Origin: Torreya grandis
Taxonomy: Eukaryota; Streptophyta; Pinopsida; Cupressales; Taxaceae
Direction: 5' to 3'
Length of the DNA: 64,000 nucleotides
Assembly (NCBI GenBank): GCA_037957365.1
Contig: JARHVA010001473.1
Location: 1,798,501 to 1,862,500, forward strand
The notes under the pieces are model-generated. The model ran no database searches, had not been told where the DNA came from, and worked only from the letters and a program-made list of their open reading frames with translations. Positions 1 through 12,264 of the stretch are shown here, in pieces. The stretch's first letter is position 1. Every line of letters starts with the position of its first letter. The position numbers were made by a program, and so were the translations under genes.

Positions 1-59
1 TACCTTTTTAAATGAATAATCAATCTCTACCATGCTCACTCAATCAAATGAAGAAAACC

Positions 60-806
60 TAGGGTAGCCTATTACCTTCTTTAGTCAAGGTTTGGAAGGT
101 TATGAGGTAGGATACACCTATGTAGAGAAGTAAGTACTTTCAATTGTTAAAAGTCTAAATAAGCTTAGGAAAATGTTATGTAACAATAAGACTCACATAT
201 TGATACCTCATCCTAGTGTCAAAGACTTCTTTTTGAGTCAAAGATTTGAATGAGAAAAGGGCTGGTTGGATCACAAAAGTGATGGAATGTGGTATAGAAA
301 TTAAGACAACCCAGCTAGTGAAATAGAAGGGATTATTTAATCACCTTGATTTAGACTTAAAGGAACAAAAATAAGTTATTTTATCCCTTCATGATGACCC
401 TATGATAGTTGCATCTTCATCACTGAGGATTTGGACACAATAAATGATCCATTTTCTTCAAACTGGTGAGTGTCCACAAGGTTTAGACAGAGCTAAAAGA
501 AGGTACTTCATATTAAAATCTATTCCATATGTACTTTTTGATGGAGTGTTTTTTATGAAATAATTATTAGGTGTGTTATTGAGATGTGTTGAATTAGATT
601 AGGTTGAGAAAATATTGCTTGAGTTTCATGATGGACCAATTGGTGGTCACTTTGCTCCAAGAACCATAGTTGTTAAGATTATGAGAGCTAGATATTTTTG
701 GCCTAGTTTGTTTAAATACACCCATACTTTGGTAAGGAAATGTCAAAAATGTGATCTCTTTGATGGTAATAAAAATCTTTTAGCCTTACCTCTTCATCCA
801 ATATAG
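60..806 (+). pseudogene. Ty3/gypsy pol remnant: RNase H tail and integrase zinc-binding domain
   Basis: This is the 3' half of a retrotransposon polyprotein that continues from left of the window. Around 95-240 the translation reads EGYEVGYTYVEK then a stop then VLSIVKSL, matching the end of the gypsy reverse transcriptase/RNase H. From about 615 the frame gives EFHDGPIGGHFAPRT followed by RARYFWPS and KCQKC, which is the H2C2 zinc finger that starts gypsy integrases. The reading frame is broken by several stops. Those at 804 (TAG) and about 825 (TAA) sit where related proteins usually have Gln, so they look like C-to-T changes. The assignment to Ty3/gypsy is secure; the lineage is not. Confidence 0.85.
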
Positions 807-1702
807 GTAGACCAACCTTTTATGTAATGGGGTATAGATTTATTAGGCCTAATCAACCCACCTTCTAGTATTGGCCAAAAGTGGGTGTTGACTAATACAG
901 TTTAATTTACAAGATGGGTGGAGGTTGTATCTCTGAAGGAATCAAATTAATTTTTAGTTCTAGACTTCTATGAGGCATAGTGACAAGGTTTGAGGCTTCT
1001 TCAACAATAATTTGAAATAATGCATTGGCTTTCCTTGGAATGAAGATAAGTGAGTGGGCTTTGAAGCATGACATTTACCTTAGAACATCCTCCAACTATT
1101 ATCCATAAGGGAATGGAATAGATGATTCCACTAATAAGAATATAATTAGGATCATAAAGAGGACAATGAAGGAGAATCAAAGAACTTGGCATTCCAAGTT
1201 GAAGACAACTCTTTGGGTTGATATAATCACCCCCAAGAGAGTAATTATAAACTCACCATATACACTTGTTTATGGGAGAGAAGCTAGACTTCCTATTTCA
1301 CTTGAGCTACTAGCCTTAGATCTCACTTATCAGTTGGATCTAATGAAAAATGAAAGCATAGAAGTCAAGTTTTGTGAGTTGATAGATCTTGAAGAGATAA
1401 GAGATCAAGCTATGAAAACTATGAAGGTTCATCAAGATCAAACTAAGAGATACTTTGATAAGAAATCCATGCCAAGAAGTTTCCAAGAGGTGGATATTAT
1501 TCTAAAGTGGGAAACAGATAGGGTTAAACCTAGAAAACACACAAAGTTTGATGCTTTATGGAGTGGCCCTTATGTTATCACTCAATGCAAACAACACAAT
1601 GCTTTCCAACTTTCAAAGTTGGATGGAAAGGAGCTTCATATCCTAGTCAATGGATATATCTCAAACATTTCTACTAAGGTTCTCTTCTCTCCTTGTACAT
1701 AG
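807..1702 (+). pseudogene. Ty3/gypsy integrase core and C-terminal region (degenerate)
   Basis: This continues the upstream pol remnant after frame changes. WGIDLLG near 830 carries the first catalytic Asp of the DDE core. NNALAFLGMKISEWALKHD near 1015-1070 corresponds to the second motif, where the usual Asp of SDNA is Asn. GIDDSTNKNIIRIIKRT near 1115-1165 is the third motif, with Asp where Glu is expected. The longest open stretch (1166-1702) holds PYTLVYGREARLPISLEL and RYFDKK, then KFDALWSGPYVI, the GPY/F-type C-terminal module. Integrase would insert the cDNA copy into host DNA. This copy lacks catalytic residues and an intact frame, so it is dead. No clear 3' LTR was identified after it. 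Confidence 0.85.
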
Positions 1703-4700
1703 TTGTTGTTTTCCTTGATTTCCCTAAGTGCTTATGCACATGTGTGAGTCTTGTTGGTGGCTTACTTTATTTAGTATTTTCTTGGTGTGTTTTGGTCATT
1801 TGGTTTTTTTTATGCAATTCCTTTCTAGTTATCTTCAATATTCCATTGACTCTCTATCCCATGGCTTGATAAGGCTATTATTATTTAGTATAGTAGGCAT
1901 ATTACCCCTATGAGTCACCGTTTTGTTGACCAAATTTGACTTTTAGGTCAAATTTGGACCTCTATAGGCTAAAAATTTGGTTTTTAGATTTTTAGGGGTT
2001 TAAATATTTTTCATAGGCTATGTTATAGTTTATTTGATGTTATATAATGCATTTTTAACCTTAGTAATGGTCTTATAGGTTTATTTGTCATTTTGAGTCA
2101 TTTAGTGGGATTTTAAGGGTCATAAATGCAAGTGGAATAGTTACCAAGTGTATTTTTTCTATTAAAATGTCAAATAGGTCATATTACCTATTAGGTATGT
2201 TAGTTACATCAGAATCTTGTAGGTTGTTTAACTAAAACTCAAGAAACCTATTGAAAAAGGTAACATTTGGCATTTGTACAGCCTATGGGAAAAGGTGACA
2301 CATGGGAGGAGGAGATGGAACATCTTTTCATCCTCATAAAAGTCATTAAATACTCTATTATTTCCATTTTTAATCCAAAATTTTTCTACTTTTCCTTTGC
2401 CTTTTTAGACATACAGAAGTAACTAGTAGGTTTGAGCTTACTATAGATAACTCAAGAGATTTCAAGGAAAATTATTTTGGGAGGTGATATTACACTTAGA
2501 GACATTAATTTTCATATTAATATTTTAATTATTGATCGATTTTGCTTTATGAATCATCATTTACAAGTTAACTATGTTTTTTTGCTTGTTGTTTCATGTA
2601 CCCTATAGGTTTTTCTCCATTTTGGTTAATTCCATAAGAACCAATTAGTGATGTTAAATTTATATGATTTTTTATACATTATAAAATTATCTTCATTCTT
2701 AGTTTCATGTTTCATGGTGTTTTCATGGGCAAGTTATCTCATGTTGCAGGAAGGTGTCACCATGTGTAGTCTTAGTCAAAGTTCTTGTTTTAAGAATGTC
2801 AGTTTCTTGTAGAGTTCTCATGTAGTTGTAATATAAAGTCCCATAGGTATCAGGGAAATATGATCACCTCTTCCCATGTTTAGTTTCATCATACCATGAT
2901 TTGGGTAACTTCCAGTCTTGTCATCCATCTCAATCAATTCCTTGCTCAATTTCATGTTGAATCATACATGTATAAGCTTGTTTATCTTGTTCATGGAGTT
3001 TCAATCATGGTATTTTAGTTATCCAAGTCATAAATAGATGATGATATTTCACTTGGATGCTTGATAAAATTATAATTTTGGTTACAAGCTCATTCATCAC
3101 ACCAAATACTCATAAGCTCAATCTGCATGCACTGTTCTATATGTATGTAAGTGGTTTTTACATTGAAAGAGATGTTTTGGAACTTGTTTCAAGATGTCAC
3201 TAGTGTAAATCATGTATTTTAAGGATTTTAAATTATTTTTATTTATCCATAAGGCTTTTCCTCCATACTTTTCCTCTATTTTATGCTCATTGTCCACATT
3301 TATCCTATACACACATATAGTAGCCTATCCTAATGATGTCATACAAGGGTGAAGATATTAGTGATGGTTACAATACTTTTGAAGCATGAATAATGAATTT
3401 GAGTTTTTGATATGGATATATAACTCATATTAGGTCTAAAGCAATGCATATTTCCCATGTTCTACCCACTAGCTATATACACTAAAAAGCCACACCTATA
3501 GGTGGCCTAGCAGGGGGTTAAGGAGCCATTTTGAAATGTTAGATAAGTGTTGTAACTAATTATAACACATAAAATGTAAATAATACCAAGGTAGACCTTA
3601 TTTTAAACATCAAATGGACAAATTAAATGGTAATCATGTTGGAACAACAAGATATTGACCTCTGGAAAAGTTTCCCCAAAAAGTGAAAACAATGGTCCAA
3701 GGGGTTTTTGGGGACCTCTTACAACATGTTTGCAAAGGGATTTCAAAACATATAAAGAGGTTAATATTGCATCCTATAGTATTTATATGACTTGTGTGAA
3801 GAATTTGGATTATAAATTTAGTGCAAACTAAAATTTGAAAACCTCAAAGTGGCATTAAAAAACACTAAAATCTTGCACTAACATCTATAGGTTTGTAGTT
3901 TGAATGACTTTTGATATCCTAAAGTTAAAAATAAAATAATACATTCCCTCATGGATAGGATGGTTAAATTGGTTTAATGGTGTAAAAAATGGAATGAAGA
4001 CCATTATTATGAGGTTGATGCATGGTTTTCAAGTTTCATGAGTGTCTACAGGTGTCCCTTCTCAGAGAAAATATGCACCTACAATAGGGTACATAGACAG
4101 TGAGCTAGTATGGGTGTTTAGGAGTTGTTTTATGAAAATAAAATTGAATTAAGGTATATTTGAATGTTATGTGACCTTATTTAATTCAAATGAGGTCTTT
4201 AAACATCATAACCAAGTTTAAATGAGAACAAGAATCAAAGGCAACGGTGTCTCAGTCAGAACAAGGAAAGACTCAGTTGAGGAGCTCAAAGTGCATATGA
4301 AGGGTTAAAGGGAGATTATAATGATAATACAATCATTTTATAACCTCCATGAAGATAAATATTACCTCATAATCTCTAATCAATGTGTAACAAGCCTACT
4401 CAGACCTTTTACAGCTCTGTGTGCACCTACAATATTCATTTTTAGTCTTAAGCATGAGATGGAGGTAAAAGATGAACTTGTATAGGGAGAAGGAGAGGGT
4501 TATAATAAATTATTAATGTTATATTATTTATAAATAATTAATTTATAAAATCTCTATTAATCTTCCAAGTTGATCATCTACTCTTCCTCCTAACCAAAGT
4601 TATCAATTCATATAGTTGTTCAACAATTCTTTGCTCAATAGGTGAGAAAAAATAATCCAAAGAAGGAGAGTGTTTTTGGTATAATTAAAAGATTAATTAT

Positions 4701-7289
4701 CATTAATTTTATATTATTAACATGTTTTTAAATCATAATATCATTAGAGTTAGCATACAAAGGTCATTCTTAGGTGGAGGTAAAAAATGCAACAAAATAG
4801 TCTTTTTAGAGGCCCTTTTTGGTTATTTTGAGTTGGTTAGGTGCCTAAATCAATGAGTTTGAATAAAAAAATTGGTAAAAATTATATTTATTACATAATT
4901 AAACTTATAAATCCTTCACTTTTCCTTGGGTAAGATATTTATACCTCACTATTTTGTCTCAGATCTTAGCTAGTCAAGAAAAATTAGGGTTTGGTAAAAC
5001 AAGTTAATGAGGTCAAAATGGGAAAAGGAATTTATAAAAAGCTTTGGGAACATTAGGAAACATATTTTTAGGTGTATTTAGAGTAAATATATTACATGAA
5101 ACACTATTTCAGGCTATAACCTCTCAAAATTACTAAAACATCCTTGCACATAGTCTAACTAGATAAGCTTTCTTTAGGCCTAGTTGGTAAATTAAAGGAA
5201 AAGGTGAAAAGGAGTGCTTGGGAGATTATGTGATGAATGTTTAAGATTTAATGAGGTGTTAACATTCATAATACATCATTATGACCATGAAATATCAGTC
5301 AAAGTATCTAAATCTAGCAATGTGCATGTTAAGCCCATTAGGCCTTGAAGGGACCTAGAACTAATTGGGGGTCCAACCTCAGTTATAGCTCTTGATGATC
5401 TATCCAAATTATTGGTACATGTTAAGGATATGTAATTATACATGTATAATATTTTGTTATGAAAAGAGACCTGTGTGAAATCTAATTTTAACTTAGGGAC
5501 AGTCCAAGCATGTAAGAAAGGAGGAAACAAGTTTGATAGGGTGATTTCAAGTACTCATATCTCCTTTGAGAGTTTGCATGGATACCAATGGAGTTTTTAG
5601 GGGTTAATAGGGTCTCTAAAAATTATTTTTATTTAATTTTTTTTAGTTATAATGTCAGATATTCATGAACAAAACTTAAGAAGAAAAACTACCTAAAACC
5701 ATTAAAAACCCTTAGTCAAGACCTGATGGAGAAAAAAAGCTTGGAGAGATATCCAGATGACATAGTTTGACCATGAAAGTGATTGTAAATTTTAAATAAC
5801 TCTCTCATTCTCCCTTTCATACTTTCAAGTTGTATGAAATTATACAAACATGGTGGAAAATAGGGTATTTTTGACCATTTTGGGTGTTTTATAATTTATA
5901 GAAGAGGTCTAAAGATGTAATCAAGTTTGGGAGGAAAATATGTACTTAATATAACTTCATATGGTTATTTAATGCTTTTAAAAAACTTATAAGTGTTCAA
6001 ATAATATCTATCATCTTGGCTAGTCAAAACTGGCATAATGAACACAATGGTGAGAGGGCTGAAAACTTCAAGTGTGAGCCTTTTTAAGGTGTACCTAAGT
6101 AGTCTAAGGAAATGGAGAGTCTTGGAAAGTGTCATTAAATCCCTCCCATGGATATTCATGGAAAAATTATTCCAATTTTGAACCAAAGTGTGAAGGGTGA
6201 CTAAAAGAAGAGTTTTTTTAGACTACAAGCAGTGATGGCTTCCTTTCAAAGATTCTAGATGAGTAAAACTACAACCAATGCATGAAGAGGAATGACTGAA
6301 AGCCTTCCCTCTCATCCCAATCATCAGACCTATCCCTAGTACATTTTGGGATGTTCAAATATGTCTAAATCATGAAGGTATTTTTTTGAGCTAGAATGAG
6401 GAATTTCATGCCACTTTTCATAAGTTTCATGACTTTTATGGATACTTGGACTTTTTTACATTAAATGGTTCATTTCACATCATTTTATCATGCATATATA
6501 ACCTATTTTCTTAGTTTTACATGTGTTCAAGTGACATTTTGGCGTCCCTTGTCTCACCCCTCTTTCAAATATTATAAATATTGACCTTTTTGGCTCAGTT
6601 TGAGTAGCCTCCATTGGTTGATGGTAAAATATTGTCCAATTCTGTACTTGAATGTATCTCAAAGCAATAAAATGAGATAATTTTCCTACTTACATATTGT
6701 AAAATTAATTTTTTTTGTAATCTTGTTGGTTTTGTCTAGTAGAAGATGAGTTTTTCTAGCATGTTATCCTTGATTATTCACCAAGTGTGTAGAAGAGTAA
6801 TTGTTACAGTTCTTTTTTAGTGTTCTATTTTAAGTGTAAAAGTGATTTAGAAGTGGTTCATGACTATATTCTCTCAAGTAATAATTAATTACCCTCTTAA
6901 GTATCAAACTACCTTTCGAACATAGCATATAAAACATTGATGTAACAATTTGTCTTGTGTTGTGATTTTTGTGTGAAGAAGAATTTATTTTTCTCTAAGT
7001 AGTATAATTTCAATCAATAGGAGGAAATTTAATATTGGTGCATCACATTTTAGTTTTCTTAGTTTGTCTTTTTAACCCTTTTTATACCAAGTTGATAAAT
7101 AAGAAAGTGTTTCAAATAATGCATCAAGGGAACTAGCCCTTCTAAAGATCCATCTCACCAAATTATTTACCCATAGTAAGTGAGATGTTTCAATTGTGCC
7201 ACTTGGATGAGGAGAGCTAAACATCTCCTCAAGGGGTGAAAATACAAGTGACAACAATTACTAAATTGGTAGATTAGACAAACTCACTA
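1703..7289. other. AT-rich sequence without recognisable genes
   Basis: About 5.6 kb follow the gypsy integrase remnant. Part of it is probably that element's 3' untranslated region and LTR, but no second LTR is visible for comparison. All open frames are short (under 85 codons) and have no protein motif I recognise. The only clear local structure is the inverted repeat at 1930-1957. It reads like old decayed transposon sequence, which is an inference from texture only. Confidence 0.5.
1930..1957. repeat. Short perfect inverted repeat (hairpin)
   Basis: CCAAATTTGAC (1930-1940) and its exact reverse complement GTCAAATTTGG (1947-1957) flank the 6-base loop TTTTAG. It lies about 230 bp past the integrase remnant. 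It could be a hairpin in the element's 3' untranslated RNA, but no function is shown. Confidence 0.6.
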
Positions 7290-8045
7290 ATTCAACATAG
7301 GGGTACTAAGTCATCACCCTACTTCAATCAAATAAGTTGACCCATACCTACTAAGTCATTAGTATGAAATCAAAATTTTCAACCTACTAGGTCAACAGGG
7401 TCAATCTAGTTGGTTCAAATTGCTGACTCTTTCCCCTACTTGTAATAAATGCCTTCAACATTTATTACTCTCTGATTCCTTTCAACCCATTTCCCCATTT
7501 GGTCTCTAGTACCCTTAGCAGTGATTTGGGATTCATTCTAATTCTAGAAATGGTCTAAATTTACAAATTTAAATAAAACACTTAATTTTTAATAAAATAC
7601 TTGAAACAAGTTTGAAATTTTTAGTTCCCTACCTTTGTTGTACCTGTTATGGTTGTTAGGCATCCTCATATTAGTTGTCATCTACTCACCATCTTGGCTC
7701 TTTTATATTTCATTTGGTTTCTTAAAGATATATATTTCTTTCCAAATAATTCAAACAATAGTAAATGACTTTTTTCACCCTATTTAAACTTATTATTTAC
7801 AATTTTTTACCTTTCAAATATTTACCGTCAGATTACTTGTTTTGATCATATCTTTGTTTTTACTCACTCATTTTTCAAACCATAAAAAGTTATAGAATCA
7901 TGACATCATATAGAATATTTTACACTAATATATGCCTTTATTTCAAAAAAAAAAAAAAACTCTTTTTTGCACTAATATCTACAAGTTCACCTGATGTTCT
8001 TCACATTGGATGCCTTCACATCTCTTACAGTCTCTTTCTTTATCT
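7290..8045 (+). repeat. Fragment resembling the leader of the Tat-like element
   Basis: This stretch carries several ACTAAGTCA and ACTAGGTCAACAGGGTCAA motifs (near 7308, 7350 and 7385) of the kind found densely in the leader of the Tat-like element at 28.4-30.1 kb. The context 'GTCAAT.TAGTTGGT' is shared with about 28825-28850. It directly precedes an LTR-like copy. It contains a run of 15 A at 7945-7959. It is best read as a decayed piece of the same family; no ORF of note. Confidence 0.45.
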
Positions 8046-9420
8046 ACATCACTAAGGTAAGTAAAGGTATGTGTTTTTCAATTATGTTCTTTCATTTATA
8101 TTATTTTCTCATTATTTAATTTTAGTTAACATCAACATTATGTGTCATCATGTTATATTTCTGTAGCACCATCCCATGTTACACTTACATGACACGTGAT
8201 GAGTTTTGAGTGGGGTATATGTATACATATAATATTTTTAAACTTTTATAAATTATTGATGATCTCTATCTTACAATAACCCATTTAGGCTCAATCTATC
8301 TGAGGGCATGCCCTAAAGGGTACATTGAGAAAGAGGGTGGTAGACCATTGGTGATTTTTAATATTGTTATCCTTTTTGCCACTTATTATCTACACACTTA
8401 TCTCCTAAAAACCATTCTCCTAAGCTTGTTATTCTCTCTTGTATATTCCTTATTAATTTTCCACATTTAATCCCTCTTTTCCTAACCTAAAATCCCTTTT
8501 GATAGTTTACAGTACTAGGTTGACTAGGTTGACCTTAGACTCTTATGGGTGTTATTCATTTAGGGTCTAGGTCAGCTCTTGGGCAACCAAGCTCATGACC
8601 TAGTAAATTTTTGTCCATAATAGTACTAGGTCGACTAGGTTAGCCCTATCATCCAAAACTTTGGAAGGGATTAGAGTTAAATCTACCTATATATATAAGA
8701 TCATTTCACCATTATTTAGAGAAAAGAAGAAGTAAGAGCTAATTCACATTTACTTATCCACCATTCTACTTGAGGAGAAAGCTTAGGGTTTCATACTTTC
8801 TTTAGAGATACAGATCTTGTCTTGTGGATATGTCTTTTAGATATATTGATAGGTTGTGTAGCCTAGAGCTTATTTATCCTTGTCACCCTTACATACCACA
8901 ACAACCTCTTGCAAATCACCTTGGCCAAGGGAGAGATTGAGGCTCGATGGGTTCATCTTCAAAGGTAAGTATTCATAACATTATTCCTCCTTTATAAGAG
9001 TAGATATATATGAATTTGTATTTATCTTCCATGCATTATAATTTTATGTACATTAATGTGAGTATATTTCTTCTATTCATGTTTACTTTTGTTGTTTATT
9101 ACCTCGACTTTGTGCCACAAGCTTTGGTGAGCACTAGATTAGACTTTACTTTACTTGTTATTAGTTTAGTGAATATGAAAACATAGGTTTCAGTTAGGGT
9201 TATTTATTTATTTGCTTGATTAGAGGCTTTATAACCCTCCCTAGTATTATTATTATGATAATAGACCCCCTAATTGGGTCTAGTAGATCCACATATTAGT
9301 AATGTTCTTGATTATCTAATGTATCCCCAATTGAAAGTGTAAGTAGGTTATATTGTATTTGAGTTAGGATTGATTTATAGACTTGATTCATTTGTGATTG
9401 CATACAAGGTGGACATTAAT
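8046..9420 (+). mobile_element. Solo or truncated LTR of the Tat-like gypsy family
   Basis: It aligns by eye over most of its length with the two LTRs of the element at 27.2-40.2 kb. Shared blocks include the segment around GACA.GTGATGAG (near 8190), the paired TACTAGGT motifs (near 8512 and 8624), the TATA-like CTATATATATAAG (8687-8699), a CCAAGGGAGAGATTGAGG block before a splice-donor-like GTAAGTATT (8965), and the 3' part with CCCCTAATTGGGTCTAGTAGA. There is no pol coding next to it, so it is a solo LTR or the end of a truncated copy. The exact ends are uncertain by tens of bases. Confidence 0.75.
8687..8699 (+). promoter_or_regulatory. TATA-box-like motif in LTR
   Basis: CTATATATATAAG occurs at the same place in the related LTRs at 27689 and 39486 (both CTATATATACAA), downstream of the paired TACTAGGT motifs. 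The conserved position supports a promoter role, but transcription was not tested. Confidence 0.55.
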
Positions 9421-9985
9421 GTCATAATAATGAGATAACAAGAGAAAAACTCTAGGAAATTGGGAGAAATAATGATAAATCATCTTGCTTTTAGGCACTT
9501 GTAGGGGTATGTGAAGAACTCCTACCTTAATGGCATTTGGTAACTCACCTAATGTGAGTTAAAATTTGATTTGGTGGCACAATCCACTTATTCATTTCCT
9601 AATTTTTCATTAACTCAATAATTTCAAACACATGCTCCTCACTTTTATTTGGCAACTGTGATGATACATTTTAAATTATCCAATCAGAGCCCAATTTCCC
9701 ATTTAATTAATGTGAAAAGCATGGTAGGCACATGAATACCTTTAATCTATGGAATATTCAGTGGTTCAAAATGTACCACATGACTATCACCAATTGGTCT
9801 TGGTTATAATGGATTCCACCTAAACGTGGCTTGGTGTTTTACTTTTACCTATTTGAGAGCAAAAACTAACCACTTAGAGTATCAAGGTGGCACACAGTGT
9901 GCTCTAATTAGTATTTAATTATGACTATACTTCATTATGAGTACATAAGATAAACCTTATGTCATATCTATGATATTCATGGTCA
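9421..9985. other. Unassigned sequence
   Basis: This is AT-rich sequence between the LTR-like copy and the minisatellite. No ORF, repeat or family similarity was recognised. Confidence 0.4.
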
Positions 9986-10636
9986 TGCCACATGGTGTCT
10001 TCTCATTCATCAGGCTCTCCCATAATCTAACACCTTTGATAGGTTTAAGAGACTAACACATCTAGTAGATTCCACATGGTTTTTCATCATTCATCAAGCT
10101 CTCTCATGATATAACACCTTTGATAGGTTTGAGAGACTAACACATCTAACAAGTCTAAGAAACTAACAAATCTAACAAGTTTCATGTGGTGTTTCCTCAT
10201 TCATTAAGATCTCCTAGGATCTGACACCTCTAATATGTCTAAGAGACTAACACATCTAATAGGTTCTATGTGGAATTTCCTCATTTTTTAGAGTCTCATA
10301 AGATCTAAAACCTCTAACAAGTCTGGGAGATTGACACATCTAATAGGTTAAATGTGGTATTTCTTCATTTGTCAAGCTCTCCTAAGATTTGACACCTTTG
10401 ACAAGTCTAAAAGACTAAAACATCTAACAGGTTCCACATGTCATTTACTCATTCATAAATCTCTCTTAGGATATGACACCTTTAATATCTCTAAGAGACT
10501 AACACATATGATATCTTCCACATGGTGTTTATTCATTTGTCAATCTATCTTATGATCTGACACCTCTAATAGGTATAGGAAACTGACATATCTAATAGGT
10601 TCCACATGGAATTTCTTCATTGGTCAGGCTCTCCTG
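9986..10636. repeat. 84-bp minisatellite, about eight units
   Basis: The anchor CCACATGG, or its variants, recurs at 9988, 10072, 10182, 10266, 10350, 10434, 10518 and 10602. The period is exactly 84 bp except between the second and third anchors (110 bp), where an extra 26 bp, the segment AAGTCTAAGAAACTAACAAA plus TCTAAC, looks like a local duplication. Within each unit are TCATTCATCAAGCTCTC, TGACACCT and GAGACTAACACATCTAA. Units differ at many positions, so the array is old. Because 84 is divisible by three, a 67-codon frame (10352-10555) shows a 28-residue protein repeat, but the array is most simply non-coding. Confidence 0.9.
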
Positions 10637-11077
10637 TGAGATTTCAAAAAAAGTGACTAAGTTAAAATAAATCCACGTAATCAATTAAAATCTCACATGT
10701 CTACCATTAAATCTTTATGAAATGTTGGGTAGGAATCTAGGAGACTGATGCTTCAAGAAAATCATCTTGAGTCTAATTCTATAAAAAACATAATTAGTGC
10801 ATGAAAATTTCTAAGTATGAAAATCCTTTGTTATTTTAGGATGCATCAAATATTAGAATATCTTTAGACTTAGAAGACTATAGGGATATTTAACAAATAG
10901 CAACTCATCATCCCAAATATTGTGAAAAACTTAGCAAATCAAGGCAGAATAGAGATTCAATGTTTCACCAGGTCCAAGGCTGACTTAAAGGGGATTGAAA
11001 CTCTATGAAATCCTTTGTTTTATAATTTTCAAAGGGGTCCCCCACTTCTCTAAATAAATGGGGAGTTTTGGCCCAAG
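10637..11077. other. Unassigned sequence
   Basis: No gene or repeat family was recognised. A 10-bp inverted repeat (TGTGAGATTT at 10634 and AAATCTCACA at 10688) lies at the edge of the minisatellite, but it is short enough to be chance. Confidence 0.4.
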
Positions 11078-11400
11078 TATAAGTGAAGGTACATATTTAC
11101 ATTTTATTTATTTTCATTTACTTTTAGTTATTTTTTTATTTTAGTTAGCTTAGTTGTTATGTTGTTATGTTCTTTCTCAAATTACCATCCCATGTTATGC
11201 TATTGTGACATGTGGTGAGCTTCATGTGGGGAATATGTATACATATAAAAAAATTCACTTTATCATTTACTGATACTTTCTCTTATAGTAACATGTTGAA
11301 CTTTAATATCCCTAAGTGTGTGCCTTAAATGTTATACCAAGAAAGGGGTAGGTAAGTCTTTGGTGCTTTTCAAGATATGTTGTTATCTATGTCATTATCA
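11078..11400 (+). mobile_element. 5' fragment of a Tat-like LTR
   Basis: It resembles the first 300 bp or so of the LTRs at 8046 and 38838. Shared text includes TTCATTTACTTTTAGTTATTTT, ACCATCCCATGTTA, GTGACATGTGGTGAG and the block ending near CCAAGAAAGGGGTAGG, and the similarity stops at about 11400. It is a truncated copy with no coding nearby. Confidence 0.65.
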
Positions 11401-11655
11401 TATCATTCCTATCCCTAGTTAAAATTCCTTATATTTTCCTTTGTACGTACCTCCTTCCATCTTATTCCATGTAATTTTATCAATTTCATCATATCCTATA
11501 GAATCAACTAAGCCAATACCCTTTGTTTCATGCATATTCCCTCTTTTTATTATATCAACCTAGATTATGTAGTGTTGAGTTTGTCTTTTTGACATTTGTA
11601 TTGCTTCATCATGGGTAATGTATTTCAATGTGTTGAGTATTGTCATTGATGTCTG
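11401..11655. other. Unassigned sequence
   Basis: This is a short AT-rich gap between the LTR fragment and the 2.9-kb duplicated unit. Nothing was recognised. Confidence 0.4.
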
Positions 11656-12191
11656 TTGGGTGAATATTTTGTCAGCTAGCTAACTGGTGACCAAAATAGT
11701 TCCGATCACCATAGCATAGGGAGATGGGTCATCTTGGTGTGCAAATTTACTACATAAATAGGGGACAAATCTATCCTCTCATCAAGGGGAGATTTCCTAT
11801 TAAATATGCAGAGGCTATATACTATATAAATAAGTAGAAAGTAAGACATAGGGGTGGGATAAACCATCCATCTCTATTTTTTTAGAGATGATGCTAACAA
11901 ATGGAGGAGAAATCTTGGGTGATTGGTGAAGGTACTTCTCTTCCTTCAGAAGTAACATTCAGCCAAGAGTCAGATCCCTTCCTAGATAGTAGAAATCCTA
12001 GTGAAGCAATAGAAGGCACTTCTCTTCTTTCAGAAATGCTTGTTGTTATAGGTAATAGGAATCTTTCTAGTAACAAGTGACAAAAGTGTAGAGTAACCAG
12101 CAGCTTGAGATGTAGCACAAAGTCTCCACCTCGACTACCCCAGAGTGAGTTACAAAGATCAATGGGGGCACAAAGTCATCCCAAGGTCCTT
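11656..12191. repeat. 2.9-kb tandem duplication, copy A, left part
   Basis: This begins with TTGGGTGAATATTTTGTCA and matches copy B from 23251 with scattered substitutions. It is cut at 12191 by the copia insertion and resumes at 20765. It contains a TATA-like ACTATATAAATAAG (about 11820) that is kept in copy B, so the repeat may once have carried a promoter and could be an LTR. The minus-strand frame at 11894-12118 is also present in decayed form in copy B, but I recognise no protein in it. Confidence 0.85.
12187..12191. repeat. Target-site duplication TCCTT (left)
   Basis: TCCTT lies immediately before the first base of the first copia LTR and recurs at 20760-20764 immediately after the third LTR. 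The uninterrupted paralogous sequence GGTCCTTTACATAG near 23780 shows the empty site with a single TCCTT. This fixes both ends of the insertion. Confidence 0.9.
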
Positions 12192-12264
12192 TGTTAGGTT
12201 GTGGAGCTAAAAGCTTTAACCCTTTGCAAACTGAGGAACAGATGGTTGCTGAGTTCTACAAGAA

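Noticed and set aside
10352..10555. 67-codon frame with an internal 28-residue repeat
   Set aside because: It is explained by the 84-bp minisatellite; the frame is not maintained across the 26-bp duplication and there is no gene context.
9986..10636. CRISPR-like array
   Set aside because: Units are contiguous and diverged throughout, with no constant repeats separated by unique spacers, and the sequence is a eukaryotic retroelement landscape.
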